A stretch of DNA of 64,000 nucleotides from Pyrobaculum ferrireducens (GTDB lineage Archaea; Thermoproteota; Thermoprotei; Thermoproteales; Thermoproteaceae): NCBI RefSeq assembly GCF_000234805.1, contig NC_016645.1, forward strand, positions 1,402,391 to 1,466,390, in the 5' to 3' direction. Position numbers and translations under genes: made by a program. Below, piece by piece: positions 44,119 to 53,142 of this stretch (its first letter is position 1; each line of letters begins with the position of its first letter). The notes beneath the pieces were generated by a model that did no database searches, had not been told where the DNA came from, and worked only from the letters and a program-made list of their open reading frames with translations.

Positions 44119-44663
44119 GTCTGTAAAAGGCTTCAAATTTATCTCTAATCCCCAGCCCCGAAGCGATTCCCCTGGCCCTTTCCCAGTCGACTCTGTCTTT
44201 TAGCAACCTAAATCTAGCCACGTCTACGGCCCTGGGGCCGTCTGGCCTGGTGGCTTGGAGTACCGCGTAGGCCTCTAGGCTAAGCGTCCAGTAGTCGACG
44301 CAGTCGCGCTTCACTAACACCACCTCGTTAAAGAGAGGTGTTTCTGATATCCTGCCGAGGTGGGTTCTCGACATAACCTCTATAGAGACGACGCCCGCCT
44401 CTACCGGGGCGAAGAAATGGAAAATTACATTATCGCCTCTTCTAAAGACTTCATACCTCTCCTCGCCGATGCCAAGCGCCTCTGCAATTATGCGGGATAG
44501 GAACATTGGATTAAATTCTTCTTATGAATATGTCGATGTCTTTCGAGGGGAGCGCCAAGCCGAGAGTTATGTAGAAAACTTGAGAACCTCTAACCACTGC
44601 GTTGTAGTGCCTAGCCAAGGCGGGGTAGATCTTCTTCAATACCTCCACCCAGATTGTAACCAC
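44105..44663 (-). pseudogene. Nucleotidyltransferase-like gene split by a frameshift
   Basis: A 50-codon open frame from GTG 44663 (TATA-like box 44679-44687) ends at 44511 and holds VVRGSQVFYITLGLALPSKD then IDIFI, the GS...DxD core of minimal nucleotidyltransferases. The next frame, from ATG 44506 to 44105, continues the same fold (FLSRIIAEALGIG, ... DVARFRLLKDRVDW). Removing one T from the TTT at 44513-44516 joins the two parts as ...RRINPMFLSR.... Either slippage has broken the gene, or the assembly has an error. The 3' end overlaps the next gene. Confidence 0.6.
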
Positions 44664-44779
44664 GGGTATGCCCCACCGCTTTTAAACATAATTCAATATG
44701 TGGAGCGTCTTTATCCACATCTTTTGGGCAGTGGCCGTTGATGTTAGTGGAGTCAGGATTGGGGGGTAAAAAGTTTGTT

Positions 44780-45193
44780 TTAGAGGCTTGGGTGTGCGGG
44801 GGTGGGGGTTTTGTGGGTGGCGTACAGCGCCACTATGTCGCGTTGAGAAATAACGCCGTATAAATCGCCGCTTTTATTTAGGACTAGGACGTGTCTTATG
44901 CCGTGTTTTACCATTTTCCCCGCGGCGAGCTCCACCGGGTCGTCTGTGTAAACATAGATCAGCCCCGTGGTGGTGGCTACTTCTCTCACGGTGACTGTCA
45001 ACGGGGCTCTCCAGGCGAGTGCCCTCACCACGTCCCGTTCAGACAGCACCCCCACGGGCTTGTTTGGATTATTTCTATCCACGACTACTAGAATCCCCAC
45101 GTCGTGTGTTGCCAACAGCTCCACAGCCTTGTCTAGAGTCTCGTCTGGCGTTATGACTATAGGCGGGCGGGAGGCAATTTCTCCACATTTCAT
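44780..45193 (-). CDS. Stand-alone CBS-pair protein
   Basis: 137 aa from ATG 45193; the frame runs on to 45250, but the A/T-rich promoter at about 45208-45226 supports the shorter form. Two CBS repeats: VGILVVVDRN...VGVLSERDVV and GIRHVLVLNKSG...GVISQRDIV. It probably senses an adenine nucleotide; no fused effector domain. Confidence 0.82.
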   Translation of the reverse strand: MKCGEIASRPPIVITPDETLDKAVELLATHDVGILVVVDRNNPNKPVGVLSERDVVRALAWRAPLTVTVREVATTTGLIYVYTDDPVELAAGKMVKHGIRHVLVLNKSGDLYGVISQRDIVALYATHKTPTPAHPSL

Positions 45194-45514
45194 ATTTAAC
45201 AATAATGATAGATAAATAAAAACTTTTCTATAGACATTCACACTTGACAAATTGTTAAGGTGTTGTACAAGGAGAAGATCAAAATGCGGACTAGCAACCG
45301 CTTGTTCTACTCACGACGCTCCAAGGGGGTATTACTGCCGTCGACATTGGCTAATAAGATACAGAAGTCAATGCTCAGGTAACTGCCTTAGATAGGCGCT
45401 TAACCGAGCCTCTAGCAGTAGCCGCTCTAAATTTCTAATTCACTACACCGCCGAATTGCCTCATTGCGCCTCTGAAGTTTTTAAAAGCTTTAAATAGGAG
45501 ATCGGTATTGATTT
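45194..45514. other. Gene-free stretch
   Basis: 321 bp with the two divergent promoters at its ends (A/T-rich box near 45215 for the CBS gene; CTTTAAATAG at 45488-45497 for the coiled-coil gene). Short open stretches in the middle are not convincing. Confidence 0.5.
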
Positions 45515-46150
45515 GTGGTAAGTGATGTGGTGTTGTCCATCATAGGACTTGCTGTGACGGTCGTAGGCATGCTAGGCGGCGCTCTCTACTGGCTGGGGAA
45601 AAAATTCCAGGAGATAGAAATGAGATTTAGAGAGATTGAGATGAGGTTCAAAGAAATAGATAGGAGGTTTGAGGAAATTAACAAGCGGTTTGAAAGCATT
45701 GAGAGGAGGTTTGAGGGTATAGAGAAGAGGTTTGAAGCCGTGGATGCTAGATTTGCCGAGATGGATAAGAAATTTGTTGCGTTTGCCGACTCCATTAGAT
45801 CGGCGGTGGTGGCTATGAACTCCGCCGTTGTGGAGTTCCTCGGCGTCAAGGGCTTGATCAGCCCGCGGGAGGCCTCATTTCTAGTCAGCGAGATTTCTAG
45901 ACTCTCGCTGGCCATAAAGGCCAACCCCATCTCGAAGGAGGAGGTCGAGTACATCCGGCAGGTCTTCGCCAAGGGCGACGTAGATAAGATCAGCGTCGAG
46001 GAGCTGGAGAGAGTCGCCGAGATTGCCAAGCGCTGGTGGTACGAGGACGGCTCCGAGGTGGCCTACAAGCTGTTTCTCTACACCTGGATGCTGAGGGCAT
46101 ACAAGCTATACGGCAAGGAGAGCCAGGAAAGCGGCGCGGGGCGTAGCTGA
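45515..46150 (+). CDS. Membrane-anchored coiled-coil protein, family unknown
   Basis: 211 aa. Residues 5-28 form a hydrophobic segment (VVLSIIGLAVTVVGMLGGAL). Then come about eight seven-residue repeats of the form E-RF-EI/SIE-RFE (residues 32-90), predicting a long rigid coiled coil. A helical C-terminal domain has VEFLGVKGLISPREASFL and EELERVAEIAKRWWYEDG, related in layout to 9231 and 62758. GTG start, TATA 45488-45497. The retropepsin-like gene follows 42 bp downstream on the same strand, so the two are probably linked in function. Confidence 0.8.
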   Translation: MVSDVVLSIIGLAVTVVGMLGGALYWLGKKFQEIEMRFREIEMRFKEIDRRFEEINKRFESIERRFEGIEKRFEAVDARFAEMDKKFVAFADSIRSAVVAMNSAVVEFLGVKGLISPREASFLVSEISRLSLAIKANPISKEEVEYIRQVFAKGDVDKISVEELERVAEIAKRWWYEDGSEVAYKLFLYTWMLRAYKLYGKESQESGAGRS

Positions 46151-46192
46151 CGTTGAGGCGTCTAGCTTTTATTTCGACCCCCAGCACTATCC

Positions 46193-46546
46193 ATGGTCCA
46201 TGTATTTGCCAAGGCTGTGTTTAGGGGGAGGGGTGAGGTGGTTTTTGACAAAATTCTAGTTGACACGGGCGCCACCTTCACCGTGCTTCCGCTAGAGGTG
46301 GCTGAGAAACTTATAGAGACTCCCTTCACAGTGGAGCTTAAGCTGGGAGACGGCCGTAGGGTGGCGGCGAGGGTCTACATAGCGGAGGTGGAGATCGGGG
46401 GGGGGGGGCGCGGCCCGGTCAGAGTCTTGGCGTTTCAAGGCGCGGTGCCCGTAGTAGGGGTGGACACGCTGGAGACCCTGGGACTGCGTGTAGATCCCAC
46501 CACCGGCAGGCTGGAGAAAACCGAGTACTACATGCTTTACGTCTAG
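46193..46546 (+). CDS. Retropepsin-like aspartic protease domain protein with an internal G12 tract
   Basis: 117 aa. Catalytic motif ILVDTGATFTVLPLEVAEKL near residue 22, and the family C-terminal pattern VVGVDTLETLGLRVDP then TGRLEK. ATG 46193, with TATA-like CTTTTATTT at about 46166-46174. A run of twelve G (46397-46408) encodes four glycines in a surface loop before the second half; gain or loss of one G would cut the protein. Paralogues are at 6433 and 8669. Confidence 0.8.
   Translation: MVHVFAKAVFRGRGEVVFDKILVDTGATFTVLPLEVAEKLIETPFTVELKLGDGRRVAARVYIAEVEIGGGGRGPVRVLAFQGAVPVVGVDTLETLGLRVDPTTGRLEKTEYYMLYV
46397..46408. repeat. G12 homopolymer inside the protease gene
   Basis: Twelve consecutive G in frame (Gly-Gly-Gly-Gly). 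Long G runs slip readily; in-frame here, so the gene is in the ON state in this sequence. Confidence 0.9.
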
Positions 46547-47017
46547 CAGCGGCCCACGCCCCCTGCCCCCGTAAAGGCCTACTTTACGCATCTCACAAGG
46601 TCGAATCTCTGACAATTGCAGGAGTCCGACATAAGTAATGCCCCTTTCTGCTCTCAAGCATCCCGAGGGTGCGGGGCCCGTGCGTGCACGGCGGCGCGCG
46701 GGCAAACCACGTCTGGAGGGCTGGCGTTTCCCTTCAGCGGATTCTGTTTCTCCCAGAGTCGCTCCCCCCGCCTTAGGCTTGCACTTAGGTGTCTCCACAC
46801 GGCCCTATGCGGAGCGGCGGCAGATACATCACGGCTTGAAGCCGGTGGGATGCTCTAAGCTTGATCTACAGATACTGGGCAGTCACACAACACAAAAATC
46901 CCAACCCTACCCTCATCCTAGACGCCGTACAATCTCCCCTCCCTCCAACTCGTTATATCGTATTATAGAGACGTTGCACACCCTCATTGCCTATAAGGAG
47001 CTGTGATCCTCATAGCG
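46547..47017. other. Stretch without a recognised gene
   Basis: About 470 bp after the protease gene. Open frames on both strands are short or contradictory, with no promoter-like box at the right distance, and none shows a recognisable motif. No tRNA-like cloverleaf or repeat array is visible. Confidence 0.45.
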
Positions 47018-47188
47018 TTAAAAAGGCTGATGGATATCTCGAAGGAGACTCGGTAGCTTTGCCCTGTTGCCTAGAGATGTCTCTAATTTATCGAAGAGAT
47101 CTCTGACCCTAGCCGAGCGCGCGCGGGCCATGTGCACCCGGGCGCCTAGAGAGTAGAAGGGGGCGTGTGGCAGAGACGTTTTGGTCAC
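47018..47188 (-). CDS. Small basic protein, divergent from vapB
   Basis: A 56-codon frame from GTG 47188 to TAA 47018. It starts 24 bp from the A/T-rich box at 47204-47219 (AAATATATAAATTG region), which can also be read as TATA in the other direction for vapB. The product is basic and helical, with ARARSARVRDLFDKLETSLG in the middle. No family recognised. Support is the leaderless spacing and protein-like composition only. Confidence 0.35.
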   Translation of the reverse strand: MTKTSLPHAPFYSLGARVHMARARSARVRDLFDKLETSLGNRAKLPSLLRDIHQPF

Positions 47189-47236
47189 ATCAATTCTTTT
47201 CCAAAAAATATATAAATTGGCAAATATGATGAACTT

Positions 47237-47464
47237 ATGGAAATTGTGGAAGTTGACGGTTCTGGGAGAATTTATCTGCCCGCCAAAATTAGAAGGCGGT
47301 TTGGAGTTAGGCGTTTTAGAGTGAAGATTGTAGAACAGGGTATTTTGCTAGAACCTCTAGACGACGTGGATAAGTACTACGGGAAGTTTGGCCCGCCTAG
47401 GTATCAAACTCTGGAGGAGATAGAGGAGGCTTTGAAAGATGTCTCGCAAATGGATTTACATTGA
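47237..47464 (+). CDS. vapB: AbrB-type antitoxin VapB
   Basis: 75 aa. AbrB domain with IVEVDGSGRIYLPAKIRRRF and a C-terminal acidic helix (YQTLEEIEEALKDVSQ) for toxin binding. ATG 47237 is 25 bp after the A/T-rich box at 47204-47219. It overlaps the PIN gene by 26 bp. Confidence 0.85.
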   Translation: MEIVEVDGSGRIYLPAKIRRRFGVRRFRVKIVEQGILLEPLDDVDKYYGKFGPPRYQTLEEIEEALKDVSQMDLH

Positions 47465-47813
47465 TGTAAATGTTCTTTATTATTTTTTTACAGCTCATCC
47501 AAAATACGGAGAGGGCTCTCGTGAGCTGATTAAAAACTACGCGGGGAGGCTTGCCACCTCGGCTCTTACCGCCTGGCTACTCTACGTATTAACGCGAAAC
47601 GAAGAGGTGGTAGAGGCGGTAAGAGATTTAACAACGTTGCTACCGCTTGACGCAGAGGTTTTAAACAGAGCCAGGAGTCTGGCTAAGCCAAGAGATTTTG
47701 AAGACAGGATCCACCTCGCCACCATGCAGATCTACGGCATAGACACCATACTATCCAACGACGGCGACTTCGACAATGCAGGCGTGCATAGAATTCCCCC
47801 TAGAGCAAAGTAG
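47439..47813 (+). CDS. vapC: PIN-domain toxin VapC
   Basis: 124 aa. PIN nuclease with YIDVNVLYYF (first Asp), Glu near residue 50, and FEDRIHLATMQIYGIDTILS followed by NDGDFD (late acidic residues). The domain is complete, unlike the remnant at 36964. It is expected to cut RNA when freed from VapB. Confidence 0.85.
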   Translation: MSRKWIYIDVNVLYYFFTAHPKYGEGSRELIKNYAGRLATSALTAWLLYVLTRNEEVVEAVRDLTTLLPLDAEVLNRARSLAKPRDFEDRIHLATMQIYGIDTILSNDGDFDNAGVHRIPPRAK

Positions 47814-48004
47814 CACAGCCCCTCTTAGGACAAGCACCTATGGCGATTGGCGCCCATTCAGACCCCCGGCCGTCGCCACATCCGCAGATCACTGGGCGAC
47901 CTCTTCCTCCCCAGCCGCCGCTAACCTGTCATAGAGAGCCACGGCCAGCGACGCCGCACGTGGCGTCTGCAATAATACTTTAATTTGGAATTAATCAGTA
48001 ATTT

Positions 48005-49298
48005 ATGGCAAGGACAGTGATGGAGGAGGCCCGCCAGGGCCGGGTCACCGACGAAATTAAGGCGTATGCAAAGGTGGAGGGGGTTGCGCCGGAGAAGTTA
48101 AGAAGGAGGATAGCGGAGGGGAGGGCGGTTTTAATTAGGAACGTGTCTCACCCCTCTGAGAAACTCGTGGCGATTGGGGCCGGGCTAGCCACCAAGGTTA
48201 ATGTGAATCTGGGGACTTCTAGCGAGGTGGTGGATCTTCGACGCAGAGTTGAAGAAGGTGGAGGTGGCTAACCGCTGGGGGGACACCCTCATGGATCTGA
48301 GCGTGGGGGGCGACCTGGACTACATTAGGAGGGAGGTTCTAAGGGCGTCTAAACTGTCGGTGGGCACCGTGCCGATCTACCAAGTGTTTATAGAGTCTTT
48401 CACGAAGAAGAGGGGCGGCGCCTACTTTACCGAAGAGGATTTGTTGAAGACTGTGGAGAAGCATTTAAAAGACGGCGTGGCGTTTATGACTATACACGCC
48501 GCGGTGACGAGGGACTTGGCGTTGAAGGTTCTGCGGAGCGAGAGGGTTATCCCTGTGGTGTCGAGAGGAGGCGACATGGTTATCGGCTGGGTGCTCCACA
48601 ACAAGTCGGAGAACCCCTACCTCAAGAACTGGGACTACCTCCTGGAGCTCTTCGCCCAGTACGACGCCGTGATTTCCATCGGCGACGCCCTGAGGCCCGG
48701 CGCCATAGCTGATGCCCACGACGAGTTTCACGTGGCGGAGCTGGTGGAGGCGGCGCGGCTGGCTAAGAGGGCAGTTAAGAAAGGCGTCCAGGTGATGATA
48801 GAGGGCCCCGGCCACGTGCCGCTGAACGACATTATCTGGAGTATAAAGCTGGAGAAGAGGCTGACGGGGGGCGTGCCCTACTACGTGCTTGGCCCGCTCC
48901 CCACGGACGTGGCGGCTCCCTACGACCACATAGCCTCCGCCGTGGGGGCGGCGCTGGCGGCGGCCGCGGGCGCGGATCTGCTGTGCTACATCACGCCGGC
49001 GGAGCACCTCGCCCTTCCCACCGTCGAGCAGGTGGAGGAGGGGGTAAAGGCCTACAGAGTGGCGGCCCACATAGGGGACATCGTCAAGCTCGGGAAGAGG
49101 GCCTCCAGGTGGGACCGGGAGGTCAGCACCTACCGGGGGAAGCTCCAGTGGCGGGAAATGATATCGCGGTTGATAGATCCAGAGGCGGCGTGGCGGGTAT
49201 ACACACAGTACGGCACCCCCAAGACAAATGCCTGCACCATGTGCGGCGGCTACTGCCCAATGATGTGGGCAATGCAACAAGCAAAGGCTATGGCGTAG
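48005..49298 (+). pseudogene. thiC: Phosphomethylpyrimidine synthase gene with a frameshift
   Basis: Makes the pyrimidine part of thiamine from aminoimidazole ribotide using radical SAM chemistry. Two overlapping frames cover one ThiC protein: 48005-48271 ends after [15 protein letters not shown], and from about 48238 the other frame continues with [37 protein letters not shown] and the FeS motif CTMCGGYC. One extra base near 48233-48238 (GATCTTCGAC) separates them; the second frame has no good start of its own. TATA box 47978-47986 fits ATG 48005. This may be a real lesion, a sequence error or recoding. The 3' end overlaps the convergent vapC by 11 bp. Confidence 0.75.
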
Positions 49299-49749
49299 CA
49301 GACGCCGCCTCACCTCTTTGCAAACTCTGTAAACCACCGGTTTTTAAACTACAGTTCAATAAGCTAATGGCTTGCCCGCCGAGTCTTTCCGCCAGCGATC
49401 TGTCAGTAGTGGCGAGCTTGGCGCCTAGCTTCACGGCAAGTGTCAGATACAGGGCGTCGTAGACAGCCACGCCGTGTGTAACCGCTGTCTCGACAGCCTC
49501 CTCCAAGAGATCTATGCTTCTGTAGACATTGGCAGATGATATGATCTTGTTGGCGAGGCGGACCCGGTAAGCCGCCTCGCTGGCCGGTATGCGCCCCATC
49601 TTCACGTGTTTCCACACAACATTAGCCACCTCGGCATATGCGATATCCACCGTGGCCTTGTCGCCCCGAGCCACGTAGGATCTGCAACGATCGTAAAACT
49701 CGTCTTTTACCACGACGCTGGCGAAAACGCTGGAGTCAATTACTATCAC
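49288..49749 (-). CDS. vapC: PIN-domain toxin VapC
   Basis: 153 aa. [14 protein letters not shown] (first Asp), a Glu in [10 protein letters not shown], and [20 protein letters not shown] followed by DRSLAE are the PIN acidic sites. GTG 49749 overlaps the antitoxin by 14 bp. It is complete and convergent with thiC. Confidence 0.85.
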   Translation of the reverse strand: MIVIDSSVFASVVVKDEFYDRCRSYVARGDKATVDIAYAEVANVVWKHVKMGRIPASEAAYRVRLANKIISSANVYRSIDLLEEAVETAVTHGVAVYDALYLTLAVKLGAKLATTDRSLAERLGGQAISLLNCSLKTGGLQSLQRGEAASATP

Positions 49750-49957
49750 GATCCTCCCTAATCAGCCTCCAGCTGGGCGCCGGCGCCGGCGGGATGCCCT
49801 CGTTCAGCTTGTCCAGCTCTCTAAGGGCCTCCTCCGCCTCAAGCTGTCTAAGCTTCTCCTCGATGGCCTCTGTAATGACTCTCTTCCAGTCAATTTTATA
49901 CCTCTCCATCCTCTCCTTCAACTCCTTGGGAATTCGTATACTCAACACAACCTGCAC
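49736..49957 (-). CDS. vapB: RHH-type antitoxin VapB
   Basis: About 73 aa. The strand-helix-helix start VLSIRIPKELKERMERY and VITEAIEEKLRQLEAEEAL is of the CopG/RHH type; the C-terminal tail (PPAPAPSWRLIRE) would bind the toxin. A TTG at 49978 is in frame, but an A/T-rich box at about 49979-49990 fits GTG 49957. Confidence 0.75.
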   Translation of the reverse strand: MQVVLSIRIPKELKERMERYKIDWKRVITEAIEEKLRQLEAEEALRELDKLNEGIPPAPAPSWRLIREDRDSN

Positions 49958-50020
49958 GTCTACAGACCGTGTACGCAAATAAATACTTTATGTATACAGA
50001 TATGTAGACACCTCTCGGCT

Positions 50021-50379
50021 ATGGATCGCCTGAAGATGGCCGCGGTTCTGGGGGTAAACACCAGGCTGGTCTACACTGTTGCAGTGACCCTGGGGGGATC
50101 TTGACGGCGCTTCTGGAGGGAGCGGTTTCGTCCCTCTGGCAGAACTTCACCATCGGCCTCGCCAGGGTGCTCCTCGTATACGCCTTCGCGGTGGTGACCG
50201 TGGCGGGCCTGGGGAACGTGACGGGGGTGGTGGTGGCGGCGTTGTTAGTAAGCACGTTGAGGACGCTGGCGGTGTTCTACTTCCCAGAGCTCGAGCTCTT
50301 GGTGATATACATCGCGGTGATAGCAGTCCTCCTCTTAAAGCCGTCGGGGCTCTTTACTAGACATGAAAGGCGGGTATAG
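50021..50379 (+). pseudogene. C-terminal remnant of a LivH-type permease gene
   Basis: From ATG 50021 the frame reads KMAAVLGVNTRLVYTVAVTL, a late LivH helix, then hits a TGA after the G6 run at 50092-50097. The next frame continues as LTALLEGAVSS, VYAFAVVTVAGLGNVTG and LLKPSGLFTR, the LivH C-terminus. Adding one G to the run restores a continuous frame. The first ~200 residues of LivH are absent. Binding protein and ATPase genes are not in the window. Confidence 0.75.
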
Positions 50380-51265
50380 AGCCCTGGCAGTAGCCGCGGC
50401 GCTGGCGTACCTCCTCTCCCCCAACTACTACGTCAGATATGAGGTGGCCTACATCGCCGCGGCCAGCCTCGCCGTGCTGGGGGTGGTGACGTTGCTAAAC
50501 GCCGGGCTTGTGAACTTCAGCTACGGGATGTACGTAGCCGTGGGCGCCTATACGGCGGCGCTCCTCTATAAATACGCCGGGGTTAAGGAGCTGGCGGTTG
50601 CCCTCCCCCTCTCCATCGCCTTGGGAGCCGCCGTGGAGCTTGGCGTGGGGTCCCTCACCGGTGGAGTTAGGGGGATTTTCTACGCCCTGCTCAACCTATC
50701 CCTCGCCATGGTCCTGTACGGGGCGTTGGTTAAGTTCTACAACTTAACCGGGGGCTCAGACGGCGTCTCAGTCCCGATCTACACCATTCTGGGTGCGAGG
50801 CTCGGCCTAGACGGGCTCTTCGCCTTGTCGCTCGCCGCCGCGGCCGCCGCGGCGGCCCTTAGATATTTCTACGTCGAGACGGCTCTGTACTGAAGCGCCG
50901 TGGGGATAAGGGAGAATGAGCAACGCCTCCCCTCCATGGGCGTGGCGCCCGAGGGCGTCGTAGCCAGGATAACAGTAATCTCGGCTATGCTCGGTAGCGC
51001 CTCGGGTTGCCTACTGGCGTATCTCACCGGCCACGTAACCCCAGAGCTAGCCTTCTGGTCCTACTCCACCCTGCTGGTCATCAGCGGCGTCGTGGGCTTC
51101 TACGCATCTACGACGCTGGGCTTTTTAATAGGGACGGCGGCGATGCGCGTTGTAAACCTCGCCGCGTACCACGCCACCTACGAGCTGGTTATTGGAGCCG
51201 GTCTGCTCGCAGTTATGGCGGGGTTGCTCGCCAAGGACAGGCTGGCCTCTGGAAAAACCCGCTAG
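50363..51265 (+). pseudogene. LivM-type permease gene with an in-frame TGA
   Basis: About 300 codons from ATG 50363 to 51265 with LivM features: repeated hydrophobic helices, NLTGGSDGVSVP and GIRENEQRLPSMGVAPEG. A single TGA at 50891-50893 interrupts the frame just before GIRENEQ; the frame remains open and family-like to the end. With its LivH partner broken and the rest of the transporter missing, it is most likely decayed. Confidence 0.75.
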
Positions 51266-51876
51266 GCCTTTCCCAGGGCCATCTCCAGCACCCTCCTGTG
51301 GAAGGCGGTGGTGGTGAGCTCGGGGTGGAACGCCGTGGCCAATATATTGCCCTCCACCGCCGCCGTGTAGATAAGGCCGAGGCTTGCGTGCCTCACAGGT
51401 GCGAGAGGCTTCGCCGAGCCCCACGCCTTCACCACAGCGGGCGCCCTTATAAACACGGCGCGGATTTTCCCAAAACCCTCCACCTCGAGCTCCGCCTCGA
51501 AGGACTCCCTCTGTCTGCCAAACGCATTTCTAACAACGGCGATGTCCATCACGCCGATGGTCGGCTGCCCCGTCTCGCCCACCACGGCGTCTCTCACCTC
51601 CTTAGCCAGCAAGACGGCGCCGGCGCATGTCCCAAGCGTCGGCAGGCCCCCCTCCGCCGCCTTCCTAAGCGGCTCTATTAAACCGGCCCTCTTCGCCAGA
51701 ATCCCAATGGTGGTGGATTCGCCGCCCGTGAGCGCCAGGGCCTTGACGTCCTCTAGTTGCCGCGGCTTCTTCACCTCGAGAACCTCCACCGCAATTCCCA
51801 GCTCCGCGGCGGCTTTTCTAAAAGCCTCGGCGTGCTCCTCCACGTCGCCTTGCAACGCCACAACCCCCACCTTCAT
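51262..51876 (-). CDS. pdxT: Pyridoxal 5'-phosphate synthase glutaminase subunit
   Basis: 204 aa. Glutaminase with [11 protein letters not shown], the nucleophile in [11 protein letters not shown] and His/Glu in [12 protein letters not shown]. It frees ammonia from glutamine for PdxS. It overlaps pdxS by 4 bp (ATGA). Confidence 0.95.
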   Translation of the reverse strand: MKVGVVALQGDVEEHAEAFRKAAAELGIAVEVLEVKKPRQLEDVKALALTGGESTTIGILAKRAGLIEPLRKAAEGGLPTLGTCAGAVLLAKEVRDAVVGETGQPTIGVMDIAVVRNAFGRQRESFEAELEVEGFGKIRAVFIRAPAVVKAWGSAKPLAPVRHASLGLIYTAAVEGNILATAFHPELTTTAFHRRVLEMALGKA

Positions 51877-52892
51877 ACCCCCCTTGTCTGCAGGAGCTCC
51901 TCAGGCCTTAGAGTTCTGATATCAATACCCAGCATTGCGGATTTCTCACTAACCATCTTCTGCGCCTCCACCACAGTCTCGGGATCGTCCCAGTGCGCAG
52001 TGGCCAAAACAATGGCCTCCGCCCTCTGCCTCGGGTCCTGGGACTTGAAAATACCGCTACCGACGAAGACGCCGTCCGCCCCCAGCCACATCATCAAGGC
52101 GGCGTCCGCAGGCGTGGCTATGCCCCCAGCGGCGAAGGTTACCACGGGAAGGCGCCCCATCCTCGCCGTGAGGGCGACAAGCTCAATAGGCACTTGGCAC
52201 CTCCTCGCGTAGTCTCTAAGCTTCTCCTCGTCGCCAGATCTATAAGCCGCCGTGAGCTCCTCCACGGCGCTGTAAAGGGCTTTGAAGTGCTTCACCGCCT
52301 CCGCCACGTTGCCGGTGCCCGCCTCGCCCTTAGACCTAATCATGGAGGCCCCCTCCGAAATCCTCCTCAACGCCTCGCACAGCTCTCTACACCCGTTTAC
52401 AAAAGGCACCGTGAAGAGCCACTTATTGATGTGGTGTTGCTCGTCCACCGGCGTGAGGACCTCCGACTCGTCTATCAAATCTACGCCGATAGCCTCCAAA
52501 AGCACAGCCTCGTAGTAGTGGCCAATCCTAACCTTAGCTGACACCGGAATTGTAATGTGCGCCATCACCTCTTCAATCAACTTCAAGTCGGCCATCCTCG
52601 CCACGCCCCCCGCCTTCCTCACGTCGTAGGGAAGCTTGTCGAGAACCATCACGCCTACGGCCCCCGCGTCCTCCGCCACCTCCGCCTGCTCCACATTCGT
52701 CACGTCCATAATAACACCCCTCTTCAACATCGCGGGGAACCCCACCTTAACCCTCACTGTGCCGGTTTGGACCCCCTCCAGAGGCCTCGGCCACTTCACA
52801 CCCCCCTCCCTAAGCCTATCCCTCACTTCGAGCAACCCGTAGAAGAAGTCACGCAACCGGTCCAGCGTCGAGAAGCCCCCCGCCACCGACAT
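51873..52892 (-). CDS. pdxS: Pyridoxal 5'-phosphate synthase lyase subunit
   Basis: 339 aa, a TIM barrel that builds PLP from ribose 5-phosphate, glyceraldehyde 3-phosphate and ammonia. Visible sites: [20 protein letters not shown] (Asp), [20 protein letters not shown] (catalytic Lys), [11 protein letters not shown] (second Lys) and [20 protein letters not shown] (phosphate site). It has an extended insert typical of archaeal versions. TATA at about 52910-52918, leaderless ATG 52892. Confidence 0.95.
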   Translation of the reverse strand: MSVAGGFSTLDRLRDFFYGLLEVRDRLREGGVKWPRPLEGVQTGTVRVKVGFPAMLKRGVIMDVTNVEQAEVAEDAGAVGVMVLDKLPYDVRKAGGVARMADLKLIEEVMAHITIPVSAKVRIGHYYEAVLLEAIGVDLIDESEVLTPVDEQHHINKWLFTVPFVNGCRELCEALRRISEGASMIRSKGEAGTGNVAEAVKHFKALYSAVEELTAAYRSGDEEKLRDYARRCQVPIELVALTARMGRLPVVTFAAGGIATPADAALMMWLGADGVFVGSGIFKSQDPRQRAEAIVLATAHWDDPETVVEAQKMVSEKSAMLGIDIRTLRPEELLQTRGV

Positions 52893-53142
52893 AACCTACC
52901 TATCATACAGCCATATATAACTTTTTAGTTTCAAAACTTTGACGACTTGCTAAGGATATTATTGAGAACTAAATGCTTATCTCCTGGAAGTAGATATGAG
53001 GTGAGAGGAAAAGCGAGCTAGACGTCTTATTTAACGCCAAGCTTTTACGAAGGGGGCGAGGCCGTAGCTCATGGGAATTGCTGTGTTCGGCCTCGCTGAG
53101 TGCAGAACCGTCAATATTAAAACTCATGCCTGTCTAATTTAT

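Noticed and set aside
45240-45460. Short frames resembling a toxin remnant before the coiled-coil gene
   Set aside because: Only about 20 residues look protein-like, with stops around; not enough to call.
46292-46798. 168-codon frame on the minus strand
   Set aside because: It runs antisense through the retropepsin-like gene and its G12 tract; composition is low-complexity Gly/Arg/Pro and no promoter fits.
47889-47972. 27-codon TTG frame between vapC and thiC on the minus strand
   Set aside because: Protein-like in part but very short, with poor promoter spacing and no recognisable domain.
47814-48004. Thiamine pyrophosphate riboswitch before thiC
   Set aside because: The TATA box to ATG distance leaves no leader RNA; no THI-box-like sequences seen.
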